Source: Adiantum capillus-veneris (Eukaryota > Streptophyta > Polypodiopsida > Polypodiales > Pteridaceae). Taken from it: 64,000 nucleotides of DNA. This document shows, in pieces, positions 30,296-40,489 of the stretch; positions within the stretch are counted from its first letter, which is position 1, and each line of letters starts with the position of its first letter. The stretch spans positions 2,603,501-2,667,500 of the forward strand of contig CM043968.1 of the NCBI GenBank assembly GCA_014529385.2. The letters run 5' to 3'. Under the pieces are notes generated by a model. That model saw nothing but the letters and a program-made list of their open reading frames with translations. It did not search any database and was not told the DNA's origin. The position numbers and the translations under genes were made by a program.

Positions 30296-31090
30296 TGTGA
30301 GACCCACGGGACTGCCATAAGAATTATGTGCCCTACCACCCTTTATATAGGCCCTTGGCCTGGGTCCGTGACCCTCCTAGGTTTGCCCTTGGCATTACAC
30401 AAGTCGATTCTTTAAGTTGTAACTCTGTCATGATATTTGGAAAGGCCCATGTGACCCAGCCACTTGAGAATTAGAAAGCCCTAGGTATAAAATATAATAG
30501 CATTAATATGAAAGGGAGGCTTATCTTTCGAAGAGAAAAGAGGTTTGATGTACATACCCTCAAGCGGCTTCTCAGCTTCTATTTGTAATCAACATAACAA
30601 CCTGACAATGCTTACACTTGAGTGAAAGAGCAAAGAGAGAGGAACACCAAGAAAGTTTTGGAATTGAAAATGGATTATCCAATCATTAGAAAGAGTGAAA
30701 TAGTGAAGGAGCAAAGAGAGAGGAACACAATGCAAGTTTTGGAATTGAAAACGGATTACCCAATCATTCGAAAAGTTGATTACAAGTTGGAGTTTGTGGT
30801 CGCTTGAGCGTACATATAGTCGAGGTCTTTCTTCTGCAAAAGATAAGCATCCCTTCACATTAAGGTTATTGACTTTTATACCTAGGGATTTCTAAATGGC
30901 CAGTGGCCTACTCACATGGAATTTTACAAATGTTATGTCAGAATTACAACTCACGGGATTGACCTATTACTCTGGAATTAGGATTTACACAAAGTCTCAC
31001 TACACTAGCTCAAAAAAATAATAGAGTACCATTGTGGTGTCCGGCTACACGTCCGGTTAGGTGGGTGTCTATTTAGTAAATTTGTCAGCA
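30296..31090 (-). repeat. LTR shared by two array units (copy 1)
   Basis: 795 bases. On the minus strand it starts TGCTGACAAATT after a purine tract (31091-31102, GGAAGGGGAGAA) and ends GGGTCTCACA before a primer-binding site. It thus serves as 3' LTR of the unit to its right and 5' LTR of the unit to its left. It has a TATATAAAGGG promoter motif (near 30340-30350), a tandem 75-base repeat (30625-30775) and an internal inverted repeat (30420-30600 against 30790-31000). Confidence 0.8.
30625..30775 (-). repeat. Tandem 75-base repeat in the LTR
   Basis: Two copies of a unit containing GAGCAAAGAGAGAGGAACAC then TTTTGGAATTGAAAA. The same pair exists in LTR copy 2 (36930-37080). Confidence 0.85.
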
Positions 31091-33255
31091 TTCTCCCCTT
31101 CCTAGCTCATGCCGTCCCTTCAGAAGACCATGTGCAATCGTTTTGTTAGGGTTGTCTGCAGTTGTGTCCTCAAGGATGGTCTTTAGATTTGAAAGTGCTT
31201 TGTCGCTCGCTAATAATACTCCCCCTTGAGTGATTCGTATATGATGTGTTCTAGTTGATGTGTGTGTTGGACATCAATTTTGAAGAGAACTTTGCATCTT
31301 GTTGCTCATTCTTCTCTTTGTAGTCTCTTTTGGCTGTGAAGATGGCATTTGATGTGTTTTTCCTTGACTTGATGATGAAGTCACTCTTGGTATCTTACAA
31401 GATGGCATTTGATGTGTTTGTTGTTGACTTGATGATGGACTCACTCTTGGTATGTTGAAATATCACTAACTTTAGGACTGCTAAGATCCTTATGTTTTTT
31501 GTTGAGAACTCTCTTTTTTAAGTTGTCATTGTTTGTCCGTTGTCTTTGTATGCCACTATTCATTTTTTCCGTGATTGATAAAGCTTGGTTGTTGTCCTTG
31601 CAGGCAATGTTTGCTCTTGATAAAATATGTTGTGGTATGTAGGGTGTTGATCCAAGTCGTTGACAAATGATTTGGGTACACATTTCCTTATTATTGATAT
31701 AGAAGGAAAATTATACAAGATGATGATGATGAGGGTTTTTAGATTAGGGTCTAAAACCTCGATGACCAAAGGGAAAAAACCCAGTGGGGAAAAAGTTCCT
31801 TAGGCATATGCTCTTATTGGAGTTAATCATTTGAACTTGAAGTACGTGTTTATGCAAGGTGAGTGCTTGGGAGAAACAAAGGAAGAGTGCCTAATGCAAG
31901 TTCCCATTTATGGGACACTCTATATGCATATGAGAAATTTGTCGAACAAAAGCATGTAATGTGAAAGAGGGATTTGATGGGTGCTTCAAGGAAAAAATGT
32001 AGCACATGTAACATCAAAGGAAGTTGCAATAGCTTCTCGATTTCCAAGAAGGGTTTTCAATGTAGAAGCTTCTCAAATCATACCTCACTGTGCTTAGTGC
32101 ATGTCTTTTGGACTTCTTTCTTCACTTCAACAGACTTAATATACATAGAGTTTGACTCTTATGCTCACCTATACTATCATGAATGGCACGATATAAATAT
32201 GCTTGATTCTTTCAGCTTGAGTAGTACCTAGAATAGCTAAGATGCTTAGACCATAGAGAATTTAACTTGAAGCTTTGGGACTAATTCCTCGCTCATTTAG
32301 TGGCTTGCCTGCCCGACTACTCTGACTTTTATACCATGTGTTGTTAATAGCGACTTCGATGTACCTATTCAATGCCAGAAATCCAATTCCATAAGTTCGT
32401 GAGATTTAGGCCTCTTTCATTGTGTTAGTATATAGATGCCACCATTTGGTCCAATAGGTTGGAATACTTTGTCTCTTCTTGAGTTTTTTGTCGTATGTTG
32501 GCATTGCTTTGTGAAACTCGCTATGGGGTTGTAGTAGGGACCGATGGAGCCTTTGTTTTATCTCCCTTGTCAAGCGGTTGTTGATGTGTGTGGGTTCTTT
32601 GCGATTGATTTCCCACTAGCGATTTTGGAACCCACCTTGTCTTTGCTCCTTGTGTGACCGTCTTTTGTATTTTCCCTTCTGCTCTAGCTTGATGGAAACT
32701 AGGCTTTGGTATCCATACCTAATTATTAACATTGTAAAGTCCTTGCTTCTATAGTTGAATAAGAGGTATCCATCTAGAGGTTGTATCCCACTTGATTGTG
32801 ATTGGATTCTGTTGGCTCTAGTTTGTGATTGTTTGCATTTTGGTGGAGCCTTGTGTTTCTTGACTGATCTTTTCCATTCCAGGTTGAGCTACAAATTTTG
32901 TTAACCATATTTAAGTGTTACCTTCGTTAAATCCTTGTGCTTTGAGTAGCTTGACTAGAATCATCCGTTGCTTCACCTATCTTTGCTGGGTAGCTTGGTT
33001 GAAGTCCAACTTTGGTACGCATACTTGCCGCATTGCTTGTTTCCTTGAAGATCTTTGCTTTTGCCATTCTTTTTCTTGTTCTTTGTCTTGATTGAGGTTG
33101 TTTTCTTTCGTTGATAGATCGGATTGCTCTTTGTAGAATTATTTGGTTGAGGTGAGTCGGTCAAGGGTATTACATTAGGCTTTTTGGCCCAAACATTGGT
33201 GTTCCCTTGAAAGTAGCCATTGACTCATTTGATGCTACCAACCCTTTCACCTTTT
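31091..33255 (-). mobile_element. 3' internal part of the complete array element
   Basis: Aligns with 37397-39770. Minus-strand coding traces in broken frames include SPQPNNSTKSNPIYQRKKTT and KNKKKNGKSKDLQGNKQ (a Lys/Asn/Ser-rich basic part near 33160-32973), LNERGISPKASS and ILYGLSILAILGTTQAERI (near 32300-32170). No RT, RNase H or integrase motif is seen. Its purine tract at 31091-31102 marks the LTR. Confidence 0.65.
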
Positions 33256-33260
33256 GATAA

Positions 33261-36200
33261 AAAGTGTCCAAAAGCATCAAAAAACATATCTCAAATACTT
33301 TGGGTTGGTTCACATTATTCCACAACAACATGTCACATATTGCCCCCCCAACAAGCACGGAACACTTTCAAGTGTTTCATTTGTATACTGGAGCATCTTC
33401 TAGAAACCCTCCACTTTTCGTGTCACAAAAGCACGGAAAAAAAAATATGAGAGCTAAAAAAACATAAAATCTCTCCCCATCCACTTCCATGTTACATCCA
33501 TACACATACCATGCCAAAAGCCTTCCCAATAAAAACACAAACCCATATGCTCATTAAATCAAACATATATCTCTTTCCTCCGTCATACACATAAGATTAT
33601 ATTCCCTCATTTTCTAAAGAATTGTTCTCAAACTTATAAGGATCGACATGATACCTCCCAAAATATCTGGTATACACATCATCATAAACGAGAGGCCATA
33701 AAAACATTTTGCTACCATGTCCATAACAGTGTCAATCAAAGCTATTCATCTCACACAAACTATTGGCATGACAATCATAGACACATGATAATGATGCATC
33801 AAGATATTCTTTAAAGGTACCCAATATCTTCATCAAATAAGAATTAAGGCATCTCTCACTCATGACACAATTCATATCATCCTTGCTTGCCATAAATAGA
33901 GGCAAACTATCAACAAAGCCTTGTCTCTCCTAATTAGCACCAACATCATCCCTCATATGATCTTCCTTATTTGTTTCATCTCAAAACCATTCATAAAAGG
34001 AATAAGAACATCCACCACATTAGAATTATCAATGGATACATGCTCTTTATCTCTATACACAACACCATTAAAAATGCTCTCCACCTTATCAAACAAGTCA
34101 AACATAGACACATAATCTTCATGTGACACCATCTCATGCATACAAATAGGAATTTGATCATCATCCACTTGCACATCATTAAAATATACCAATGCATCAT
34201 GAGTAGCAGAAGCACTTTTATTAGTAGTGACAGCCATGGGTAATTCATCAACCAGCCCATACATACATGTAAACTCATCATCCACAACATATTCACCAAG
34301 AGGGTTCACAATATCTTGGAACTCATCCAGCCCCAAAACTTTATACTCAAGATAGGAACCCTTAAAATCTGCATCATCATTCATAACCATAGCATATGCT
34401 TCTACAGTGTCATACTCCAAATCAATATCATTGAACAAACCATATGCGGAAACATAGTCTTCATCCATTTTTATATCCTTTTGATGCGTGGACTCCAAGT
34501 CAACCTCAATATTCTCCACATTAGCATGTACATCTTCAAGATGAGAACCCAAAGAAGCATTTGTATTTTCAATACACATATCAGCCACATAGATGTCCAA
34601 TTTCTTTGAATCCATGATTATATTGTGCAGTGTTTGGAACAAAAAAAAAGTACCTCGTAGAGAGTTCCATTTTCAAAAGAGTAGAAGCTTTTTTGAAATC
34701 TCCACGTGGAAAAATCCACTTGAAAATTCACTCTAGTTCAAGCACGAAGAGATTGTGGAACTTGTATAACTTGTCAATGAAAAGAGCATGAGCTTAAAGC
34801 AAGAAATGTGATGCACCAAATATGGTCTTCAAGAAAGCCGCTCGCTTCGGTCACCACAACAAATAAGCACGACTTCATAAACAATTTTCAAAAATTCATT
34901 ACAAAGTAGATCCGTGCAGCTGACATCCATACTCCTTGCTTTGATGTATGGCTCCTTGAGCTTGGCGGCCTTGGTGTATGACTTATTGAGAGTGATAAGT
35001 AGGGCTTGCCCCTTGTGTATAGCCCTTTCCTTGTGGGAGAAGGCATGGAAAGGGGGAATAAGGTCCCTTGGGTGCCCAATAGAAGGGTTCAAAAACCCTT
35101 ATAATGTGAACCAAATGAAGTCAGGTCATGCACGCAATGTAAACAGAGATTGATTTCAAGATATCCAAACACGACTAATCATAAAAACTTAGCGAGTGGT
35201 AAATAAAGATTTGCCAAAAATAGAGAGGTGAGAGAGAGGGGGAGCACCAAAGTAGGGGGAAGGAGGGAAAGGCGAAAACTTTGCAAATGTGGTTTACATC
35301 ATAACGCATTTCGTAATTAAGCTCTTCAGTGTTTCCATTTTTCCGTTGTCTTTGTATGCCATTCTTCATTTTTCCCATGATTGATAAACCGTGGTTGTTG
35401 TCCTTGCAGGCAATGTTTGCTCTTGATAAAATACATGTAAACTCATCATCCACAACATATTCACCAAGAGGGTTCACAATATCTTGGAACTCATCCAACC
35501 CCAAAACTTTATACTCAAGATAGGAACCCTAAAAATCCGCATCATCATTCATAACCATAGCATATGCTTCTACAGTGTCATACTCCAAATCAATATCATT
35601 GAACAAACCACATGCGGAAACATAGTCTTCATCCATTTTTATATCCTTCTCATATGTGGACTCCAAGTCAACCTCAATATTCTTCACATTAGCATGTACA
35701 TCTCCACATTAGCATGTACATCTTCAAGATGAGAACCCAAAGAAGCATTTGTATTTTCAATACACATATCAGCCACATAGATGTCCAATTTCTTTGAATC
35801 CATGATTATATTGTGCAGTGTTTGGAACAAAAAAGAAGTACCTTGTAGAGAGTTCCATTTTCAAAAGAGTAGAAGCTTTTTTGAAATCTCCACGTGGAAA
35901 AATCCACTTGACAATTCACTCGAGTTCAAGCACGAAGAGATTGTGGAACTTGTAGAATTTGTCAATGAAAAGAGCGTGAGCTTAAAGCAAGAAATGTGAT
36001 GCACCAAATATGGTCTTCCAGAAAGCCACTTTCTTCGGTCACCACAACAAATATGCATGACTTCATAAACAATTTTCAAAAATTCATTGCAAAGTAGATC
36101 TGTGCAGCTAACATCCATACTCCTTGCTTTGGTGTATGGCTCCTTGAGCTTGGCGGCCTTGGTGTATGGCTTATTGAGAGTGAGAAGTAGGGCTTGCCCC

Positions 36201-36582
36201 TTGTGTATAGCCCTTTCCTTGTCGGAGAAGGCATCGAAAGGGGGAATTAGGTCCCTTGGGTGCCCAATAGAAGGGTTCAAAAACCCTTATAATGTGAACC
36301 AAATGAAGTCAGGTCATGCACGCAACGTAAACAGAGACATTGCGATGATGTTTTTGCTCATAGCACGCTGACTACAACCAAATCAAGGGTCGTGCAAGAG
36401 TTGAAGATGGCTCAGCTCACTAGGGCGACCATGCTTGGTGCCATATCCATGAGTTTTGGAGGAGGTGACACTTGAGCAAGCTTGTGTGTAGGAGCCGCTT
36501 CACACAGCGATCCACCTTGTGATTTAAGAGAGAGGAAGAGCCACTGATTTCCTTGCATGCCATGCAAGCCCTTCTAATCTTA
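33261..36582 (-). repeat. Array unit 2: 5' internal part, with inner duplication
   Basis: Second copy of 28219-30282. It contains an extra copy of part of itself: 34265-35145 is repeated at 35437-36330. Between the two lies 35150-35436, whose right half (35337-35430) matches 31535-31626 from the 3' part of the element. This points to a recombination or template switch that brought distant element segments together. Confidence 0.75.
33953..34642 (-). CDS. Acidic protein of the LTR array (229 residues)
   Basis: Open frame starting MFQTLHNIIMDSKKLDIYV; the Met of MDSKKLDIY is an alternative start. Strongly acidic: many Asp and Glu, few Lys/Arg outside the ends. A loosely repeated motif recurs: DYVSAYGLFNDI, FTCMYGLVDEL and DYVSMFDLFDKV. 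No signal peptide, membrane segment or Cys cluster. It lies about 2 kb after the primer-binding site, where gag would be expected, but has no Gag or zinc-knuckle signature. In copy 1 the frame is broken; in a partial third copy (35440-35800) only the N-terminal part is present. Function unknown; it may be a captured or element-specific protein. Traces past the stop in another frame suggest a longer ancestor. Confidence 0.5.
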   Translation of the reverse strand: MFQTLHNIIMDSKKLDIYVADMCIENTNASLGSHLEDVHANVENIEVDLESTHQKDIKMDEDYVSAYGLFNDIDLEYDTVEAYAMVMNDDADFKGSYLEYKVLGLDEFQDIVNPLGEYVVDDEFTCMYGLVDELPMAVTTNKSASATHDALVYFNDVQVDDDQIPICMHEMVSHEDYVSMFDLFDKVESIFNGVVYRDKEHVSIDNSNVVDVLIPFMNGFEMKQIRKII

Positions 36583-36594
36583 GCTCTAATACCA
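36583..36594 (-). other. Primer-binding site (array unit 2)
   Basis: Minus strand TGGTATTAGAGC, one base from the plant initiator tRNA-Met site, one base from the LTR end. Confidence 0.8.
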
Positions 36595-36595
36595 G

Positions 36596-37396
36596 TGTGA
36601 GACCCAAGGGAAAGCCATAAGAATACTCTGCCCTACCACCCTTTATATACGTGCTTGGCTTGGGTCCATGACCCTCCTAGGTTTGCCCTTGGCATTACAC
36701 AGGTTGATTCTCTAAGTTGTAACTCTGTCATGATATCTGGAAAGGCCCATGTGACCCCCACTTGCAAATTAGAAAGCCCTAGGTATAAAATATGATAGCA
36801 TTAATATGAAAGGGAGGCTTATCTTTTGAAGAGAAAAGAGCTTTAGTGTACGCACCCTGCACCCTCAAGCGGCTTCTCAACTCCTATTTGTAATCAACAT
36901 AACAACTTGACAATGCTTACACTTGAGTGAAAGAGCAAAGAGAGAGGAACACAGATCAAGTTTGGCAATTGAAAATGGATTATCGAATCATTAGAAAGAG
37001 TGAAATAGTGAAAGAGCAAAGAGAGAGGAACACAATGCAAGCTTTGGAATTGAAAACGGATTACCCAATCATTAAAAAATTTGATTACAATTGGGAGATT
37101 TGTGGTCGCTTGAGCGTACATAGAGTTGAGCTCTTTCTTTTTCAAAATATAAGCCTCCCTTCGCATTAAGGTTATTGACTTTTATACTTACGGATTTCTT
37201 AATGGCTAGTGGCCAACTCACATGGAATTTTACAAATGTTATGTTAGAATTACAACTCATAGGATTAACCTACTACTCGAGAATTAGGATTTACACAGAG
37301 TCTCACTTCACTAGCACAAAAAAATAATAGAGTACCATTGTGGTATCTGGCTACACATCCGGCTAGGTGGATGTCTGTTTAGTAAATACGTTAGCA
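36596..37396 (-). repeat. LTR copy 2 of the array
   Basis: 801 bases, aligning with 30296-31090, with the same inner tandem and inverted repeats. Purine tract GGAACGGGAGAC on its right. Confidence 0.8.
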
Positions 37397-39484
37397 GTCT
37401 CCCGTTCCTAGCTCATGTCGTCCCTTGAGACGACCATGTACAATCGTTTTGTTAGGGTTGTCTATAGTTGTCCTCAAGGATGGTCTTTAGATTTGAAAGT
37501 GCTTTGTCACTAATAATACTCCCCCCTTCCTTGAGTGATTCATATATGATGTGTTCTAGTTGATGTGTGTGTTGGATATCAATTTTCAAGAGAAATTTGA
37601 ATCTTGTTGCTCATTCTTCTCTTTGTTGTCATTTTTGGCTGTGAAGATGGCATTTGATGTGTTTTTCCTTGACTTGATGATGGAGTCACTCTTGGTATCT
37701 TGCAAGATGGCGTTTGATGTGTTTGTCGTTGACTTGATGATGGACTCACTCTTGGTATGTTGCAATATCACTAAGTTTAGGGCTGCTGAGATCCTTATGT
37801 TTTTTGTTGAGATCTCTCTTTTTTAAGTTTTCATTGTTTGTCCGTTGCCTGTGTATGCCATTCTTCCTTTTTCCCCTGATTGATGAAGCTTGGTTGTTGT
37901 CCTTGAAGGCAATGTTTTCTCTTGATAAAGTATGTTGTGATTTGTAAGGTGTTGATCCAAGTCTTTCACAAATTATTTGGGTAGACATTTCCTTATTATT
38001 GATATAGAAGGAAAATTATACAAGGTGATGATGATGAGGGTTTTTAGATTAGGGTCTAAAAACTCGATGACCAAAGTGAAAAACCCCGGTTGGAAAAAAG
38101 CGCCTTGGCATACGCTCTTATTGAAGTTAAGCATTTGAACTTGAAGTACCTGTTTATGCAAGGTGAGTGCTTGGGAGAAACAAAGGAAGAGTGCCTAATG
38201 CAAGTTCCAATTTATGGGACACTCTATATGCATATGAGAAATTTGTCGAACAAAAGCCTGTACTGAGAAAGAGGGATTTGATGGGTGCTTTAAGGAAAAA
38301 ATGTAGCACATGTGACATCAAAGGATGTTGCAATAGCTTCTCAATTTCCAAGAAGGGTTTTCAATGTAGAAGCATCTCCACTCATACCTCACTGTGCTCA
38401 GTGTGTGTCTTTTGGACATCCTTTTTCACTTCAACAGACTTAATATACATAGACTTTGACTCTTATGCTCACCTATACTAGCATGAATGGCACAATATAA
38501 ATATGCTTAATTCTTTCAGCTTGAGTAGTACCTAGAATAGCTAAGATGCTTAGACCATAGAGAATATAACTTGAAGCTTTGGGGCTAATGCCTCGCTCAT
38601 TTAGTGTCTTGCATGCCCGACTACTCTGCCTTTTATAATGTGTGTTGTTAATGGCATCTTGGATGTACTTATCCAATGCCAGAAATCCAATTCCATAAGT
38701 TCGTGAGATTTAGTCCTCTTTCATTATGTTAGTATATAGATGCCACCATTTGGTCCAATAGGTTGGAATACTTTGTCTCTTCTTGAGTTTGTCATATATT
38801 GGTACTACTTTGTGAAACTCGCTATGGGGTAGTAGTAGGGACTAATGGAGCCTTTGTTATATCTCCCATGTGAAGCGGTTTTTGATGTGTGTGGCTGCTT
38901 TGCGATTGATTTCCCACTAGCAGTTTTGGAACCCACCTTGTCTTTGCTCCTCGTGTGATCATCTTTTGTATTTTTTCTTTTGCTATAGCTTGATGGAAAC
39001 TAGGCTTTGGTATCCATACCTGATTATTAACATTGTAAAGTCCTTGTTTCTATAGTTGAAGAAGAGATATCCATCTAGAGGTTGTATCCCACTTGATTGT
39101 GATTGGCTTCTGTTGGCTCTTGGTTGTGATTGCTTGCCTTTTTGGTGGAGCCTTGTGTTTCTTGACTGATATTTGCCATTCCAAGTTGAGTTACAGCTTT
39201 TGTTCACCATATTTAAGTGCTACCTTCATTAAATCCTTGTGCTTTGAGTAGCTTGACTAGAATCATCTGTTGCTTCACCTATCTTTGCTGGGTAGCTTGG
39301 TTGAAGTCCAACTTTGGTACCCATACTTGCCGCATTGCTTGTTTCCTTGAAGATCTTTGCTTTTGCCATTCTTTTTCTTGTTCTTTCTCTTGATTGAGGT
39401 GGTTTTCTTTTGTCGATAGCTCGGCTTGCTCTTTGTAGAATTCTTTGGTTTAGGTGAGTCGTTCAAGGCTATTACTTTAGGCTT

Positions 39485-39492
39485 TTTGGCCC
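39485..39492. other. Target-site duplication, left (TTTGGCCC)
   Basis: Eight bases repeated at 39699-39706. The unoccupied paralogous site, with TTTGGCCC once, is at 33183-33190. Confidence 0.85.
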
Positions 39493-39698
39493 CCCGGGGC
39501 GGTCACTTTTAGAATGTGTATGCTATCACGTGAGTTAACCGGAAAGGATTATTAAAAGATCAAAATGTATACATACAGAGGGGGGTGGAGGTTATTTAAA
39601 TAGGCACGTAGTGTAAATATAGTATGTATATTGAGGTATTATTAATAACCTCTTGAACGCACGTGATATAGGAAGCTTTTGATAAGTGACCGCCCGGG
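39493..39698. mobile_element. 206-bp MITE
   Basis: Terminal inverted repeats CCCGGGGCGGTCACTT and AAGTGACCGCCCGGG (one G difference), with further inward symmetry (ATCACGTG near both ends). It has no coding capacity. Eight-base duplications flank it, the size made by hAT-type transposases, though the termini do not look like classical hAT ends. The other array copy lacks it, so its insertion postdates the duplication of the array. Confidence 0.9.
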
Positions 39699-39706
39699 TT
39701 TGGCCC
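39699..39706. other. Target-site duplication, right (TTTGGCCC)
   Basis: Partner of 39485-39492. Confidence 0.85.
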
Positions 39707-40142
39707 AAACATTGGTGTTCCCTTGAAAGTAGCCATGAGCAATGATTGGCTCATTTGATGCTACCCACCCGTTCACCTTTTGTTGTTGAGGTTGAACTTG
39801 TGCTTCATGTATCCAAATTGAGCCATTGACTTTGATGTACTCTTTGGATACTAACACTTGGTTGACTCTGTTTGACTTCTTTTGGAGGCTTTTTTTAATG
39901 GAAATTTTGTTTGATAAACTTTTTGCTTGAGTTTCCATTGCATTGTCAATAAAATGGTTGTTGCAAAGGTTGAGTTTAAAGTTTAATGGATATTTGTTGA
40001 ACATTACAAGAGTGAGTGCCCTCTTAGAAATGTAGCAGCAACCACAAATTTCATTCCTGTAACACCTAATGGTAGAGGTCAACTTGTTTGTCGTGGAGGA
40101 AGGAATGCAAGAAGAGGTCATGGAAGAGGAGCGATTTCTCAA
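39707..40142 (-). pseudogene. Coding segment of the array element upstream of the basic region
   Basis: Minus-strand residues such as LVSKEYIKVNGSIWIHEAQV and KVNGWVASNEPIIAHGYFQG run into the MITE and, beyond it, into the Lys-rich segment at 39466. The right part of the apparent frame (above about 39995) belongs to a different, plus-strand element. The 33255 copy of this segment is cut after NGWVASNE. Product unknown. Confidence 0.4.
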
Positions 40143-40475
40143 ACTGGTGCCGTTATTATGGAAGAGAAAATATTAGGAGACCAAGCTGATGAAAGAGCAT
40201 CTCTGCATGCCACCATTGACATCCTAGTGCTCGCCAACAATATGCAGTCATTCCAAAACCATGAGCTTGTCAAGGTGAACACATTGAATTCTTAATTGAT
40301 TGTGGAAGCACACACTCATTTCTCTCTCCTAAATGTGTGGGAAAACTAAAACTAAACCAGTATTATGCTAAAATGCTAATTGTAGAACTAAAAAACGGAA
40401 AGGAAGTTTTAACTCAGCATACAATAGGATTGGTAGAATTTGAACTATTCCAAGGAAAATTTATTGGAGGTTTAC
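39995..40475 (+). pseudogene. Ty3-type gag end and protease fragment
   Basis: Plus-strand residues read VEHYKSECP (second half of a CCHC knuckle), a Gly/Arg-rich stretch (GRGQLVCRGGRNARRGHGRG), then, after a stop, LIDCGSTHSFLSPKCVGKL, an aspartic protease site with D-C-G. It ends near FELFQGKFIGG. Both neighbours are on the opposite strand. Confidence 0.7.
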
Positions 40476-40489
40476 TGCTTTACGCTATG

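Larger units (their letters stand above)
30296..37396 (-). mobile_element. Complete unit of an LTR element with no visible pol
   Basis: Minus orientation: 5' LTR 36596-37396, primer-binding site 36583-36594, internal region 36582 down to 31103 with the acidic protein near its 5' end and basic, Lys-rich coding traces near its 3' end, purine tract, 3' LTR 30296-31090. Partial units lie on both sides using the same LTRs, so the array is LTR-internal-LTR with extra internal parts outside. I find no RT or integrase, so it would depend on another element. Confidence 0.7.
37397..39770 (-). mobile_element. Array unit 3: 3' internal part, copy 2
   Basis: Second copy of 31091-33255, similarly decayed. 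The basic segment is at 39466-39275 (NDSPKPKNSTKSKPSYRQKK), and LNERGISPKASSYILYGLSI lies near 38610-38540. It carries the MITE at 39493-39698. Confidence 0.7.
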
